DNA of 10,665 nucleotides from DASZHC01 sp035938215 (GCA_035938215.1 DASZHC010000242.1:1-10665); one strand, 5' to 3'; shown: positions 1 through 7,409, counted from the first letter of the stretch. The notes: generated by a model from the letters alone, not told the origin. Program-made: numbers and translations.

Positions 1-58
1 TCCCGCTTCAAAATCTTTGCTGGAGGGCGTCCGCTCCGTCGGCGCCGTGAAATTGTGT

Positions 59-90
59 TGATCCCGGCTACCGACGGCTGCGGGGGATCA
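59..90 (-). terminator. Candidate hairpin downstream of the pilC-like gene
   Basis: A perfect 7-bp inverted repeat (TGATCCC at 59-65, GGGATCA at 84-90) lies about 18 bases past the pilC-like stop codon. An overlapping shorter stem, GGCTG 76-80 with CAGCC 89-93, is an alternative fold. There is no clear U-tract on the minus strand after the stem, so an intrinsic terminator is only possible. No coding region can be supported in positions 1-108; the stretch around 20-47 looks like intergenic sequence. Confidence 0.35.
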
Positions 91-108
91 GCCCTGCAGA
101 AGTCGAAC

Positions 109-1317
109 TCACATCCCCGCACTCATCAATTTTACGCCCGCCATGATGATCGGTAGATAGGTGCCGAGGTAGATCCCGCCGATCAGCGCCACGGTAACAA
201 CCTTGCTCAATATCCCGACAAATCCGGTAAAGAACTCGATTTGCTGGGCCGTATCTTCTTCGTACAAATCACGCAGCAAACGAAGTTGCTCGGGCAAATT
301 CGAGGCTTTCTCTCCAATCTCAATCATGTGCGATAGTTGCGGATCGACACTCGTGTACCTGCGGATTGCTTCACCGAGATTCATTCCTAGAGCCACCTTT
401 AATTTCACCTCCAGCAACTCTTTCTCGAGCGGCGTATTCTTGAGGGTCCGCGCGCAAGTCTCAAGAGAGTCGGCAATGGGAATGTTATTTGCGATCAACA
501 TTTCGAATGTTCCGATGAAAGTTAGCTGGCGAAAGCCCATAACGATTCGGCGCAGGAGTCTCCAGCGGCTCATGATCATCCTGGACATCAGATCCCGGAA
601 CGAACGACTTCGCCAGCAGACCAGCGCAAACGTGATCATTCCGATGGTTGCCGGGATATAGGTAACCTGGAAGAAATGGCTGAACCCGAAAACCGTGCCG
701 CTGAAAGCATCCGGTTCTACCCGCATATCTTTCAACATCTTTTCGACGTTTGGAATCAGCCCGGTCATTGAATAAATCAGGAGACCCCACAGGAAAACAA
801 GGACTCCGGAGGGCGTCAACAAGGCCTTGCGGAGCTTTGCCAGGAATTCGGCATTGGTTTTCATCCGGCGAGCAAGGGCCCGGAGCGCCGCGGACAGATT
901 GCTTGCCATGGTGCCGGCTCTAACCAGCCCGATAAAGGTCGAATCGAATCGTCCAGTCCCGGCAAAAGCCTTGTGGTTGTCGTCACCGCGATCGACCGCA
1001 ACGGTAATCGATTTGAGAGTCAGCCGGAGATCCTCTTTGGTAAGCCTTGCGCTGTAAAATTCCAGCGCCCTCGACAACGGGATCTGAGCGTCCAGCATCG
1101 CGGCCACACTGTTGCACAGGACAATTGATTGTTTCGTGGGAAACGGCTTGACTCCCCTTTCGCTTTTTTGACCGGCAACAGCTTTGACAGCCGGCAATCC
1201 CTTCGTTCCGGGAATTTGAATCGCGCGCTTGCTGTCCGGGGTATTCATCCGGGCGGCGCGTGCTTTGCTCACATTCCCAAATCCCAGTTGTGGGGCTGCT
1301 AATGTACTGTTGCTCAT
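109..1317 (-). CDS. pilC: PilC/GspF-family inner-membrane platform protein
   Basis: This is the polytopic inner-membrane platform of a type IV pilus or type II secretion machine, on which the cytoplasmic ATPases act. At 402 residues it has the usual family length and two T2SSF repeats. The first (about 65-190) has LDAQIPLSRALE (75-86) and LVRAGTMASNL (131-141). The second (about 265-390) has IANNIPIADSLE (275-286) and MIEIGEKASNL (331-341). Likely membrane helices are at about 171-187, 218-235 and 371-396. The first ~60 residues are polar and poorly conserved-looking. In both repeats the Gly that normally precedes the Pro-Leu/Ile turn is replaced (AQIPL, NNIPI). The start is ATG with only a weak purine stretch upstream. 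The gene follows the pilB-like gene after a 300-bp gap full of palindromes, so it may have its own transcript. PilC versus GspF cannot be settled from sequence alone; the pilT-like gene in the locus favours PilC. Confidence 0.93.
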   Translation of the reverse strand: MSNSTLAAPQLGFGNVSKARAARMNTPDSKRAIQIPGTKGLPAVKAVAGQKSERGVKPFPTKQSIVLCNSVAAMLDAQIPLSRALEFYSARLTKEDLRLTLKSITVAVDRGDDNHKAFAGTGRFDSTFIGLVRAGTMASNLSAALRALARRMKTNAEFLAKLRKALLTPSGVLVFLWGLLIYSMTGLIPNVEKMLKDMRVEPDAFSGTVFGFSHFFQVTYIPATIGMITFALVCWRSRSFRDLMSRMIMSRWRLLRRIVMGFRQLTFIGTFEMLIANNIPIADSLETCARTLKNTPLEKELLEVKLKVALGMNLGEAIRRYTSVDPQLSHMIEIGEKASNLPEQLRLLRDLYEEDTAQQIEFFTGFVGILSKVVTVALIGGIYLGTYLPIIMAGVKLMSAGM

Positions 1318-1342
1318 ATCATAATAATCTTTCTTAATCTGA

Positions 1343-1446
1343 CGCCCCCTTCAGGGCGACTCGCTTCTTGGGAGATGCCCTACCCGGGGTTAAAACCTGG
1401 TTAAAACCCCGGGCTGAGTCCTCCCGCCCCTTCGGGGCGTAGGGCA
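1343..1446. repeat. REP-like clover palindrome (three hairpins and a closing stem)
   Basis: A closing stem TGCCCTA (1376-1382) / TAGGGCA (1440-1446) encloses two hairpins: CCCGGGGTT (1383-1391) / AACCCCGGG (1405-1413), and CGCCCC (1425-1430) / GGGGCG (1434-1439) with a TTC loop. A third hairpin, CGCCC (1343-1347) / GGGCG (1354-1358), lies just outside. The loop of the first inner hairpin falls in a direct repeat of GGTTAAAACC. The layout is like REP sequences mobilised by RAYT transposases. That identity is an inference, since no transposase is in the window and copy number is unknown. Confidence 0.6.
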
Positions 1447-1450
1447 TTCA

Positions 1451-1487
1451 CCATTCGTTACCCGTCTCCATTCGCTACCATTCGTTA
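1451..1487. repeat. Short CCATTCG(T/C)TAC direct repeats
   Basis: Three copies of an 11-base unit, CCATTCG followed by T or C and then TAC, occur at 1451-1461, 1468-1478 and 1478-1488 (the last two share or abut at one base). They lie in the non-coding gap between the pilB-like and pilC-like genes. No function is evident. Confidence 0.5.
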
Positions 1488-1488
1488 C

Positions 1489-1514
1489 GCGAAAAAGGGC
1501 TGAGTCTTTTTCGC
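1489..1514. terminator. Hairpin with A/T-rich stem, terminator-like or degenerate REP
   Basis: GCGAAAAA (1489-1496) pairs perfectly with TTTTTCGC (1507-1514) around a 10-base loop. The loop, GGGCTGAGTC, is identical to 1411-1420 in the neighbouring REP-like element, and both are followed by a CGCCCC block, so this may be a decayed partial copy of it. It lies about 100 bases past the pilB-like stop on the minus strand and could end that transcript. Confidence 0.45.
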
Positions 1515-1549
1515 CCCATTTCTGCCTTATTTAAATCCCATTTTCTTCC

Positions 1550-1619
1550 GAGCCGCTTCCTGAGCGGCTCTGGAGCCTGGAAATTTCGCGAGCGCTTTGG
1601 CTCGCGAAATTTCCAGGCT
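1550..1619. repeat. Stop-codon-abutting hairpin element, copy 1
   Basis: This copy has a perfect inverted repeat of 20 bases per arm (1574-1593 and 1600-1619, 6-base loop), followed on the minus strand by a second hairpin, GAGCCGCT (1550-1557) / AGCGGCTC (1563-1570). The right arm ends inside the TAG stop codon of the pilB-like gene (1618-1620). The 58 bases 1562-1619 match 4068-4125 with 5 mismatches. In RNA it would fold into a very stable 3'-end hairpin, consistent with a terminator or RNA-end protector. It may be a mobile palindromic element, which is inferred from its second copy. Confidence 0.75.
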
Positions 1620-3327
1620 ATGTAGGTTGCCATTTTTTATCTCTTTCCGAAATGAGACCAAGCCGAACAGAGTCGGCGGCGCTCGGAAGATCGATTATGC
1701 CCTGGTATAACAACTCAAAAGCCAGGCTGCGCAGTGACGGCACGTGATATTGATCATAAATGAAGTTCGCAATTTCGATCGAGGTCAGATCCCGCCGCAT
1801 GATGAGTTCCGTAACCTCATCGGTAATTGGGAGGACCTCAATCATCGCCTGGCGCCCCGCGTAGCCGAGTTGATTGCAATGGACACACCCGGAACCGGCC
1901 CGATAGGTCGAGTGACCACAGAAGACGTCCGGTAAACCGAGTTCGTCCACCATCTGATCAGTGAGCAGCATCGGCTCTTTGCAGTATTTGCAGAGTTTTT
2001 TCGCCAGCCGCTGGCCACAGGCGGCTTTCAGTGTTTCCGCCACATAGAATTTCGGGACACCCAGCTGCATGAGGCGGATAATTATTTGAGCGGGCCAGGT
2101 TGTGTGAATCGTCGAGAGCACCTGGTGTCCGGTCAAGGCGGCCTCGATGCCAAGCTCGGCCGTTTCCCGATCCCGAATCTCGCCGACGAGGAGAATGTCG
2201 GGATCGGAACGCATACCGGATCGGATGAAGAGAGGACCGTGCTTGACGTCCTCGAGATTGACGTGGGTGACCATCGGAACCTCCTCTTCGACCGGATTTT
2301 CGATCGAGATAATGTTGTAACGCGTGCGAAACAGTTCCTTTACCATGGCGACCAGCGTCGTGCTCTTGCCGGAACCCGTCGGCCCGGACATGAGAATCAT
2401 CCCGTCAGGCAAATTTAGCGCTTGCTTGATGTACTTCATGGTGGCGGGATGCAACGCGAGCGAACCCTGGCCCAGCTTGGCGCTCACGTGCGACTTATCG
2501 AGAATTCGCAAAGTGTAATGGAATCCCCGGTAGGACGGGAGGCGCTCCGCCCGGATTGCGATACGGCGGTCACCCATTCGGGCGGTGAACCGGCCGCTCA
2601 GGGGCAACCCGCGATTTTTGTCCATGGTTTCGAACCCCATCAGCTGCGTTAGAAAATTGTCGGTTCGTCCGACTAGCTTCAGATCCAGATCGCGCCGTTC
2701 GATCAGGTCGCCCTCCAGGCGGAGTGTGAAGTGGAATCGCTCTTTTTCAGTTAAGAGATGAATGTCCGAAGCCTGCCGGGTGATGCCCTCCTGTACAATG
2801 GACTGCAGGTTCCGAACGACGCTATCGTCAGCCGGTTGATTCAGATCGAAATCTCTGAGTTCCTCCCCAGCGTCATCCCCCTCGAGCTTCCGGATCTCAT
2901 CTCTTGTGATTTGCTGGATGCGTCCACCCCGGCTCAACAGGCCATTGATCTGCGCTGCGGAGGTCAGCACCGGAACAATCGGAAGATTTGGGTACCGGCG
3001 CTCGTAGATCAGTTTGTAATTGCCGTAAGGGTTAGCGATTGCGACGGTGAGGTAATCTTCGCTGAGCTGCAGCGGCACGGTTTTCTCTCTGCGCAGCGAC
3101 TCGCGGTCGAAGCCCTCGACAAGGTCAAGATCGACAAGGCTCGCAATCTGATGCAGAACCGGAATGCGCCGCAGCGAGCCAAGCGCGCCCAGCACCTCGG
3201 CTGGTTCCACCTGGCGCACAATCTCTTCGCCGGAGAACTTACTAAGCGCGGGATTATACTCGCGCAGAGTCGCAATGAGCTGCTCCTCCAGCGGTCTGGA
3301 GACCGGTATACCCAGTTCGAAGGACAT
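1618..3327 (-). CDS. pilB: PilB/GspE-family assembly ATPase
   Basis: This is a cytoplasmic hexameric ATPase that would power pilin or pseudopilin assembly with the PilC-like platform. Its 569 residues are typical of the family. The N-terminal T2SSE_N/MshEN-like region is about 35-135; the linker and N2 domain start near 165, with the conserved ASDIH at 186-190. The ATPase core holds Walker A GPTGSGKST (315-323), an Asp-box variant IENPVE (342-347, with Asn where Asp is usual), Walker B DILLVGEIRD (377-386) and a His box ending STIHTT (405-410). The zinc-binding tetracysteine of the PilB/GspE branch is present (C446, C449, C481, C484), which separates it from PilT. The start is ATG, 3 bases after the stop of the upstream 200-residue gene. 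GGAGGG lies about 12 bases before it, a long spacing, so translational coupling is likely. The stop codon is embedded in the copy-1 hairpin. PilB versus GspE is not decided by sequence. Confidence 0.95.
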   Translation of the reverse strand: MSFELGIPVSRPLEEQLIATLREYNPALSKFSGEEIVRQVEPAEVLGALGSLRRIPVLHQIASLVDLDLVEGFDRESLRREKTVPLQLSEDYLTVAIANPYGNYKLIYERRYPNLPIVPVLTSAAQINGLLSRGGRIQQITRDEIRKLEGDDAGEELRDFDLNQPADDSVVRNLQSIVQEGITRQASDIHLLTEKERFHFTLRLEGDLIERRDLDLKLVGRTDNFLTQLMGFETMDKNRGLPLSGRFTARMGDRRIAIRAERLPSYRGFHYTLRILDKSHVSAKLGQGSLALHPATMKYIKQALNLPDGMILMSGPTGSGKSTTLVAMVKELFRTRYNIISIENPVEEEVPMVTHVNLEDVKHGPLFIRSGMRSDPDILLVGEIRDRETAELGIEAALTGHQVLSTIHTTWPAQIIIRLMQLGVPKFYVAETLKAACGQRLAKKLCKYCKEPMLLTDQMVDELGLPDVFCGHSTYRAGSGCVHCNQLGYAGRQAMIEVLPITDEVTELIMRRDLTSIEIANFIYDQYHVPSLRSLAFELLYQGIIDLPSAADSVRLGLISERDKKWQPT

Positions 3328-3330
3328 TGG

Positions 3331-3933
3331 CTAGGTTCGCCCTCCAAAATGTGTTCGGGTGATTGACGACCATTGCGCTGGCGGAATCGTGACGTGAAAG
3401 CAGAAAGGGGACCGCTGATCGCCCTCATCCAGCGACAGACCGGCGCGTATCCACGCCGCGAGGCTTTTTCCTGCGACAGGATTGACGCTGGCGGTCGTAA
3501 TGGTCGCCGGCGCGGTAGCCTCCAGGATCACGGAGCCGGACTGACGACACGCATCCGCAATTTTTGGATGAGCTTTGTAAAACTGCGCGGGTGGCAATAT
3601 CCGTTTGGCGATCTCCCAGACAGGTGCGGAGGCCAGGGCCGGCAGGCGCTTCTGAATCCTGGCGAGTTCGGATTCCAGCGGGTAGATGAAATGGAGAATC
3701 GACAAACTTTCGGACGATTCCCCTAGATAGGTCCGGTACGCCGAGAGGTGCCTGGGAGCGGAATCCGTTGCCAGCAACTGATGTTCGACCAATTCAATGA
3801 TTGTGTCTAACGCAATCCGCCAACCAAGAGACCGCGGATCGGAAGAGGCGAATGAGCCGTCGTCCCGAAGCTGATCCACTCCATGGGAACGTTCGTTTTT
3901 CGCACTAAACCGGAAAACATTCGACGTGGTCAT
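3331..3933 (-). CDS. Uncharacterised 200-residue protein within the pilus locus
   Basis: I do not recognise this protein. It is 200 residues with no signal peptide or membrane helix, so probably cytoplasmic. It has a polar N-terminus, a helical-looking stretch (about 36-55, 75-100 and 104-130) and a beta-prone C-terminal half (about 133-190) with EATAPATITTASV (138-150) and a Pro/Trp-containing tail PFCFHVTIPPAQW (176-188). Two cysteines (129, 178) do not form a metal motif. It starts with ATG after a 190-bp gap carrying the copy-2 hairpin, and its stop is only 3 bases before the pilB-like ATG, so it is probably co-translated with that ATPase. The position suggests a role in the same machine, perhaps as an ATPase partner, but that is inference from context only. 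The frame is clean over 600 bp, which supports it being a real gene. Confidence 0.75.
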   Translation of the reverse strand: MTTSNVFRFSAKNERSHGVDQLRDDGSFASSDPRSLGWRIALDTIIELVEHQLLATDSAPRHLSAYRTYLGESSESLSILHFIYPLESELARIQKRLPALASAPVWEIAKRILPPAQFYKAHPKIADACRQSGSVILEATAPATITTASVNPVAGKSLAAWIRAGLSLDEGDQRSPFCFHVTIPPAQWSSITRTHFGGRT

Positions 3934-3983
3934 ACAGATTGCTACATATATTGGGACGTAACGGAGCCCGTCGCTCCCAGTAA

Positions 3984-4043
3984 GCCCGCAATGCGCGCGC
4001 TCATTCTTCTAGCGCGTGGTTTTTGCGGGTTAGGTTCCCTAAC
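3984..4043. other. Bipartite hairpin plus small palindrome upstream of the 200-residue gene
   Basis: An outer stem CCCGCAA (3985-3991) / TTGCGGG (4023-4029) encloses an inner stem CGCGCT (3996-4001) / AGCGCG (4011-4016). Overlapping its edge is GTTAGG (4029-4034) / CCTAAC (4038-4043) with a TTC loop. These lie in the 191-bp gap between the PilP/N0-like gene and the 200-residue gene, 50-110 bases before the latter's ATG. They could be a terminator, a leader structure or another dispersed palindrome. Confidence 0.45.
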
Positions 4044-4067
4044 TCGTATTATTTTCATTTTCATTCC

Positions 4068-4125
4068 GAGCGGCTCTAGAGCCTGAAAATTTCGCGAACG
4101 CTTTGGCACGCGAGATTTCCAGGCT
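4068..4125. repeat. Stop-codon-abutting hairpin element, copy 2
   Basis: This copy matches 1562-1619 at 53 of 58 positions with no gaps. Its own arms (4079-4098 and 4106-4125) are less perfect, with four mismatches of which some allow G-U pairing. As in copy 1, the element edge falls on the stop codon of the preceding minus-strand gene (TAA, 4125-4127). The extra GAGCCGCT hairpin of copy 1 is reduced here: about 11 bases between two GAG triplets are missing, which looks like a deletion between short repeats or an older form. Confidence 0.7.
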
Positions 4126-5039
4126 TAGAAGTTCTGCTCCGACGTGATGAGGTAAATAGTGCGGCCCCGCTGGTAGACGGATAGATTGTACTGCAGAGCC
4201 AGCTCCTGCATGCTATCCATCAAATTCGCTCGCCGGGCGAACTCGCCGGTCACACGAACTTTGTCAACGGCCGGATTGAAGAAGTATTGCAGACCGGCTT
4301 TCCGGGCCAGGAACTCGAAAAGTTCATTGATTGGAAAGTCTTGGACCCGATAAACGTCCGGTCGATCGATTTCCAACCCTCCATTCGCGGCATAGGCAGA
4401 CGGCCTCCCGGAACTCGTAGAGACTGGAACCAATGCACTCTCGGAAGATCGTTGGCCGAATGAGGGCAGGTCCGGACGACTCTGGTCCATCTCGTCCGGA
4501 TCCCGTGGTCCGGAAGAAACTGGCCTCTGCGCGGTTTCCGTAAGCTGAGCGTTGATGAATGTGACGCCTTCCTTCCCAACGCTCCGGACCCACGCCGCAA
4601 ACTGCTGATTATTAAACTCAAGCGCGAGGAGATCACCCTCGTTCAGAGACCGTGAACCTATCAGCACCTCGCGACTGGCCAAATCAACTCCTCGCACCGG
4701 GAGATGCTCGATTGCCTGCGCAAAGGTCGTCGCGGGAGCTTTTGCGGCCTCAGGCTGCGAAGCGGGTCCGTTGCCCGATTCATTCGCGCCGCGGTATTTG
4801 CCGCGGATCGGCAACTGGAAGGGATCCTGTTTCTTGAGCTTGCTCACCAAGCCACCTTCAAACTGCTTTTGTGTTTCCTCGGCCTTGGCCCGCCCGGTGA
4901 TAACCTGCGAAAGAATCGACGCCGAATCCTTGAGGAGAGGCGACGTGGATTCAGCGGCATTCAATGCGGCCGGCTCAACCTGATAAATCAGGGCGAATAA
5001 CGCGGTCGACAATAGGTGATGTAACGTAAAGCGAAACAT
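4125..5039 (-). CDS. Exported PilP-like protein with C-terminal secretin N0/STN-like domain
   Basis: This is probably a periplasmic link between the inner-membrane complex and the secretin. The 304 residues open with a signal-peptide-like segment (about 1-28, cleavage near ALNA-AES). A low-complexity linker with DPFQLP (72-77) recalls the DPF motif of PilP. A small beta domain follows (about 112-166: PVRGVDLASREVLIGSRSL and onward), then a Ser/Pro-rich linker (170-225), then an N0/STN-like domain (228-302: YRVQDFPINELFEFLARKAG, later VRVTGEF and YLITSEQNF). It stops where a secretin would continue into N1 and the beta-barrel, so it is not itself a channel. An in-frame TTG at 5060 would add 7 residues inside the upstream gene; the ATG at 5039, one base after that gene's stop, gives the better signal peptide. 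It follows the PilO-like gene as pilP follows pilO elsewhere. The copy-2 hairpin starts at its stop codon. Confidence 0.8.
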   Translation of the reverse strand: MFRFTLHHLLSTALFALIYQVEPAALNAAESTSPLLKDSASILSQVITGRAKAEETQKQFEGGLVSKLKKQDPFQLPIRGKYRGANESGNGPASQPEAAKAPATTFAQAIEHLPVRGVDLASREVLIGSRSLNEGDLLALEFNNQQFAAWVRSVGKEGVTFINAQLTETAQRPVSSGPRDPDEMDQSRPDLPSFGQRSSESALVPVSTSSGRPSAYAANGGLEIDRPDVYRVQDFPINELFEFLARKAGLQYFFNPAVDKVRVTGEFARRANLMDSMQELALQYNLSVYQRGRTIYLITSEQNF

Positions 5040-5040
5040 T

Positions 5041-5592
5041 TTAATTGTCCGTAATGACAAAGTAGGAAAGGTCCGACTCGAGATAGGAACTGTTGGGTTC
5101 CGAAGCGCCTTGCGGTTTTTGTAAAGTGAGAGATTCGAGGAAAAGGTTGGGTTGCTCGGTTTCCCAATTCAAAGCGGCAAGCGTCAAAGGTTCCCAGCGG
5201 GAATAGAAACGGAGTACCAGTTTCCTTCCATCCCCGAGGGTCTGCGGCACCGCAAAAGCGCCGGACTGCACGTCGCGGAGGGTCCATGCAATTTCGTCGG
5301 TAGAAAACCTCTCAAGAGCCGAGCTGATTCCCCGGTCAAGGCGCGCTTCAATGTCCCGGCCGGACAATACGGTTTTGAGCAACGGCAATTTATCCTGGAC
5401 AGGCTCCAGTTGATGCCGCAGCGCGGCTGTCTGGAGAGTCCGTTCGACGTGCTGCTCAAATTCGGTTTTCTTCTCCTCGGCGTAACTGTCAAATCTCGTC
5501 AAAGCGATCAGCAGGGAGATTCCGGGAATTCCAAGGAGCAGAGCAGGAATGGCGAGATCAAAAACCAGGATAGCTTTCAGGTAATTACTCAT
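5041..5592 (-). CDS. PilO/GspM-like inner-membrane alignment protein
   Basis: This is a bitopic inner-membrane protein expected to pair with the GspL-like protein in the periplasm. Its 183 residues have one N-terminal membrane helix (about 8-31), a charged coiled-coil-like segment (about 33-75) and a small alpha/beta domain (about 95-180) ending in alternating strands (KLVLRFYSRWEPL 124-136, LESDLSYFVI 171-180). That is the PilO/GspM layout. Its ATG overlaps the stop of the GspL-like gene by four bases (ATGA), so the two are translationally coupled. Sequence similarity to PilO is weak to the eye; the call rests on architecture and gene order. The Akkermansia Amuc_1100-type proteins occupy a comparable place in a verrucomicrobial pilus locus (established knowledge), but I cannot show homology here. 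Confidence 0.72.
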   Translation of the reverse strand: MSNYLKAILVFDLAIPALLLGIPGISLLIALTRFDSYAEEKKTEFEQHVERTLQTAALRHQLEPVQDKLPLLKTVLSGRDIEARLDRGISSALERFSTDEIAWTLRDVQSGAFAVPQTLGDGRKLVLRFYSRWEPLTLAALNWETEQPNLFLESLTLQKPQGASEPNSSYLESDLSYFVITDN

Positions 5593-7409
5593 GGTTTTGC
5601 AGCCTTTGCGATCAATGGCAGCGCCAGAATATCTTCCGCAGGGATCAGTTGTGTGACCGTCAACGAAAATTTATAGGGGAGTCGTTGCCCGCCGGCGCCG
5701 ACCGGCTGATTATTGAGCTCCACACGAGAAATTGCTTTCACCGTGCGTTTATTCTCAACTGCGAAAATTGGTTGATTGAGACGCTGGGCAACATCGTTAA
5801 AGATGGCGGCCAATTTCTCGTTTTCCTGTAGGCCGGCGAGTTGTTCTCTCCCACGATCCGAGCAAAAGCCCGTGAGCGCCCATTCACGTGCGAAACCACC
5901 TGGTTTATTCGGGGCGCTGGCGGTGGCTCGCGCGTCGACAGCCCTCATGGAATAGTGGATGTTGTCGCACAGGATTTCAGGGCTCTCCGGTAACAAGGTG
6001 AGAACGAAATCCATCACCGACCAAGCGTTGCTTCTCGGCGTCAGGTTTCGACCCCATTTCTTCGCGTACTGGAGAGAAGCGTTCAGCTGATCGTAGGAGC
6101 CTTTCTCACGGTTGATGACATTGCTAACCAGTTGCATCGCCTCGCCGCGGTAGGCGTTTGCCGCGTGGAGCCCAAGGACGCCGGCAAGAACCAGCAGCAA
6201 CAGAACTCCAAGATAACGACCTGCTTTAAGGGAGAGCAACAGAATTGCAAGTGACCTGGGTAAATGCTTTTCACGGGCCTCTTCGTCCTCGGGAAAAAAC
6301 GATACGCGACCGAGAATTCCGAACCGCTGTATCTCCGGTTCGATGCCGACAGAAAAAGAAATCTGTTTCTCCGAACCGAACCAATTCGAATATTCGCTGC
6401 TGAGGAACTCGGGTCGCTGAACTATCGTCGCGTCGAGCGGTTCTCCCGCCAAGGTTGAAGCACTCTGCAAGATTGAATCTGAATTCGGTATCTGCACTTC
6501 GAGACCATTCACCAGCTTCTGGTGGACGTGCGCATACGAATCCAGGACTTCAAAAAGCTTAGCCGGTTTCTTGGAGCCGCAAGGGGAAAGCACCAGTGTG
6601 CAAGAAGAGAGGAGACCCAAGGGCTCAAGCAGCGAAAAGAAATCGTCTCCGAAGTTTTCAGGAATATCTCGATTGCGGTGCGGCAAAATCTTGAGGTCAA
6701 GCACGCCATTGGAGACCGGCGCGAGCACGGTAAACCGGTCGTAATAGAGGGCGAAACAATGCGGTTTCTCTCTGATCGCGGCGCCATAGATCAGCAGGAG
6801 AAGCGCCAGCATTTCGATCGGTGCACTCCGAACCGCGACCTTCGCGTCGAGTTCAGGTTCGATCAGGTGTTCGAGGGTTTCGAGTGAGGACAACTCGTGT
6901 TTCAGCGCGACGGTGCGCTCCGGAGAGACGAGAGGATATGTGCGCCACTGCGCCGAGCGCACAGAGGACTCGCCAAGACCCGCGACAACCGTACCTGGAA
7001 AGTCTCGAACCGCGACCTGGGCCGCGAAGTGGGTTTCCGGCCTCTCATAGGCTTCCAAGACTATTCCAGGTTCGACCTGGTCGGCAAGATGGAGTAAGAC
7101 CCCGAGGTTGCTAAGGTCCGCGCTTTTGGCACCGACGATTTCCCGGCATTTCTCCTGAAGAATCTCCTTGTGAAGAAGGTCGCCGAAAGAAATCTCGGGT
7201 CCTTTCAACCATTCCCGCCCGCCTTCTTTAACTCGACAGATCGTCGAGGTCACCTCCCTTCCATCGAGGTGAAGGTGCCATCGGGTCGGTTGATTCTCCG
7301 CCGGTTCAAACGAGCCGGCAGAAAGAACGCGCCTCGTCCTGGCGTATCCTTTCGCCGCCCGGTGGGCCACAGCGACCCTCGACAGAGCCTCGCTAACTCG
7401 AGTTAACAT
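5589..7409 (-). CDS. GspL-like protein (PilM-like and PilN-like parts in one chain)
   Basis: This 606-residue protein has a large cytoplasmic N-terminal part (about 1-390), one membrane helix (about 396-416, GRYLGVLLLLVLAGVLGLHA) and a periplasmic part (about 417-606) with a helical start followed by a probable ferredoxin-like domain. This matches GspL, or PilM fused to PilN. The cytoplasmic part contains an actin-fold-like stretch, with a buried hydrophobic helix (196-212), then HCFALYYDRFTVLAPV (217-232), but I see no clear nucleotide-binding motif. It would tie the assembly ATPase to the membrane complex. It is longer than usual GspL (about 400). The start is ATG, 75 bases after the second pilin stop, with only a weak AGAG upstream. 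It ends in the ATGA overlap with the PilO-like gene. The fusion and topology are well supported; family membership is from architecture and context. Confidence 0.75.
   Translation of the reverse strand: MLTRVSEALSRVAVAHRAAKGYARTRRVLSAGSFEPAENQPTRWHLHLDGREVTSTICRVKEGGREWLKGPEISFGDLLHKEILQEKCREIVGAKSADLSNLGVLLHLADQVEPGIVLEAYERPETHFAAQVAVRDFPGTVVAGLGESSVRSAQWRTYPLVSPERTVALKHELSSLETLEHLIEPELDAKVAVRSAPIEMLALLLLIYGAAIREKPHCFALYYDRFTVLAPVSNGVLDLKILPHRNRDIPENFGDDFFSLLEPLGLLSSCTLVLSPCGSKKPAKLFEVLDSYAHVHQKLVNGLEVQIPNSDSILQSASTLAGEPLDATIVQRPEFLSSEYSNWFGSEKQISFSVGIEPEIQRFGILGRVSFFPEDEEAREKHLPRSLAILLLSLKAGRYLGVLLLLVLAGVLGLHAANAYRGEAMQLVSNVINREKGSYDQLNASLQYAKKWGRNLTPRSNAWSVMDFVLTLLPESPEILCDNIHYSMRAVDARATASAPNKPGGFAREWALTGFCSDRGREQLAGLQENEKLAAIFNDVAQRLNQPIFAVENKRTVKAISRVELNNQPVGAGGQRLPYKFSLTVTQLIPAEDILALPLIAKAAKP

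Noticed and set aside
1451..1487. Possible CRISPR-like array from the CCATTCG repeats
   Set aside because: The units are only 11 bases, with spacers of 0-6 bases and no array structure. They are simple short repeats.
2758..3366. A 202-residue plus-strand frame opposite the pilB-like gene
   Set aside because: It is a shadow of a strongly supported ATPase gene. Its product has no recognisable motif.
5040..5060. TTG start at 5060 for the PilP/N0-like gene
   Set aside because: It lies inside the upstream gene and puts charged residues ahead of the signal peptide. The ATG at 5039, directly after the upstream stop, is more natural.
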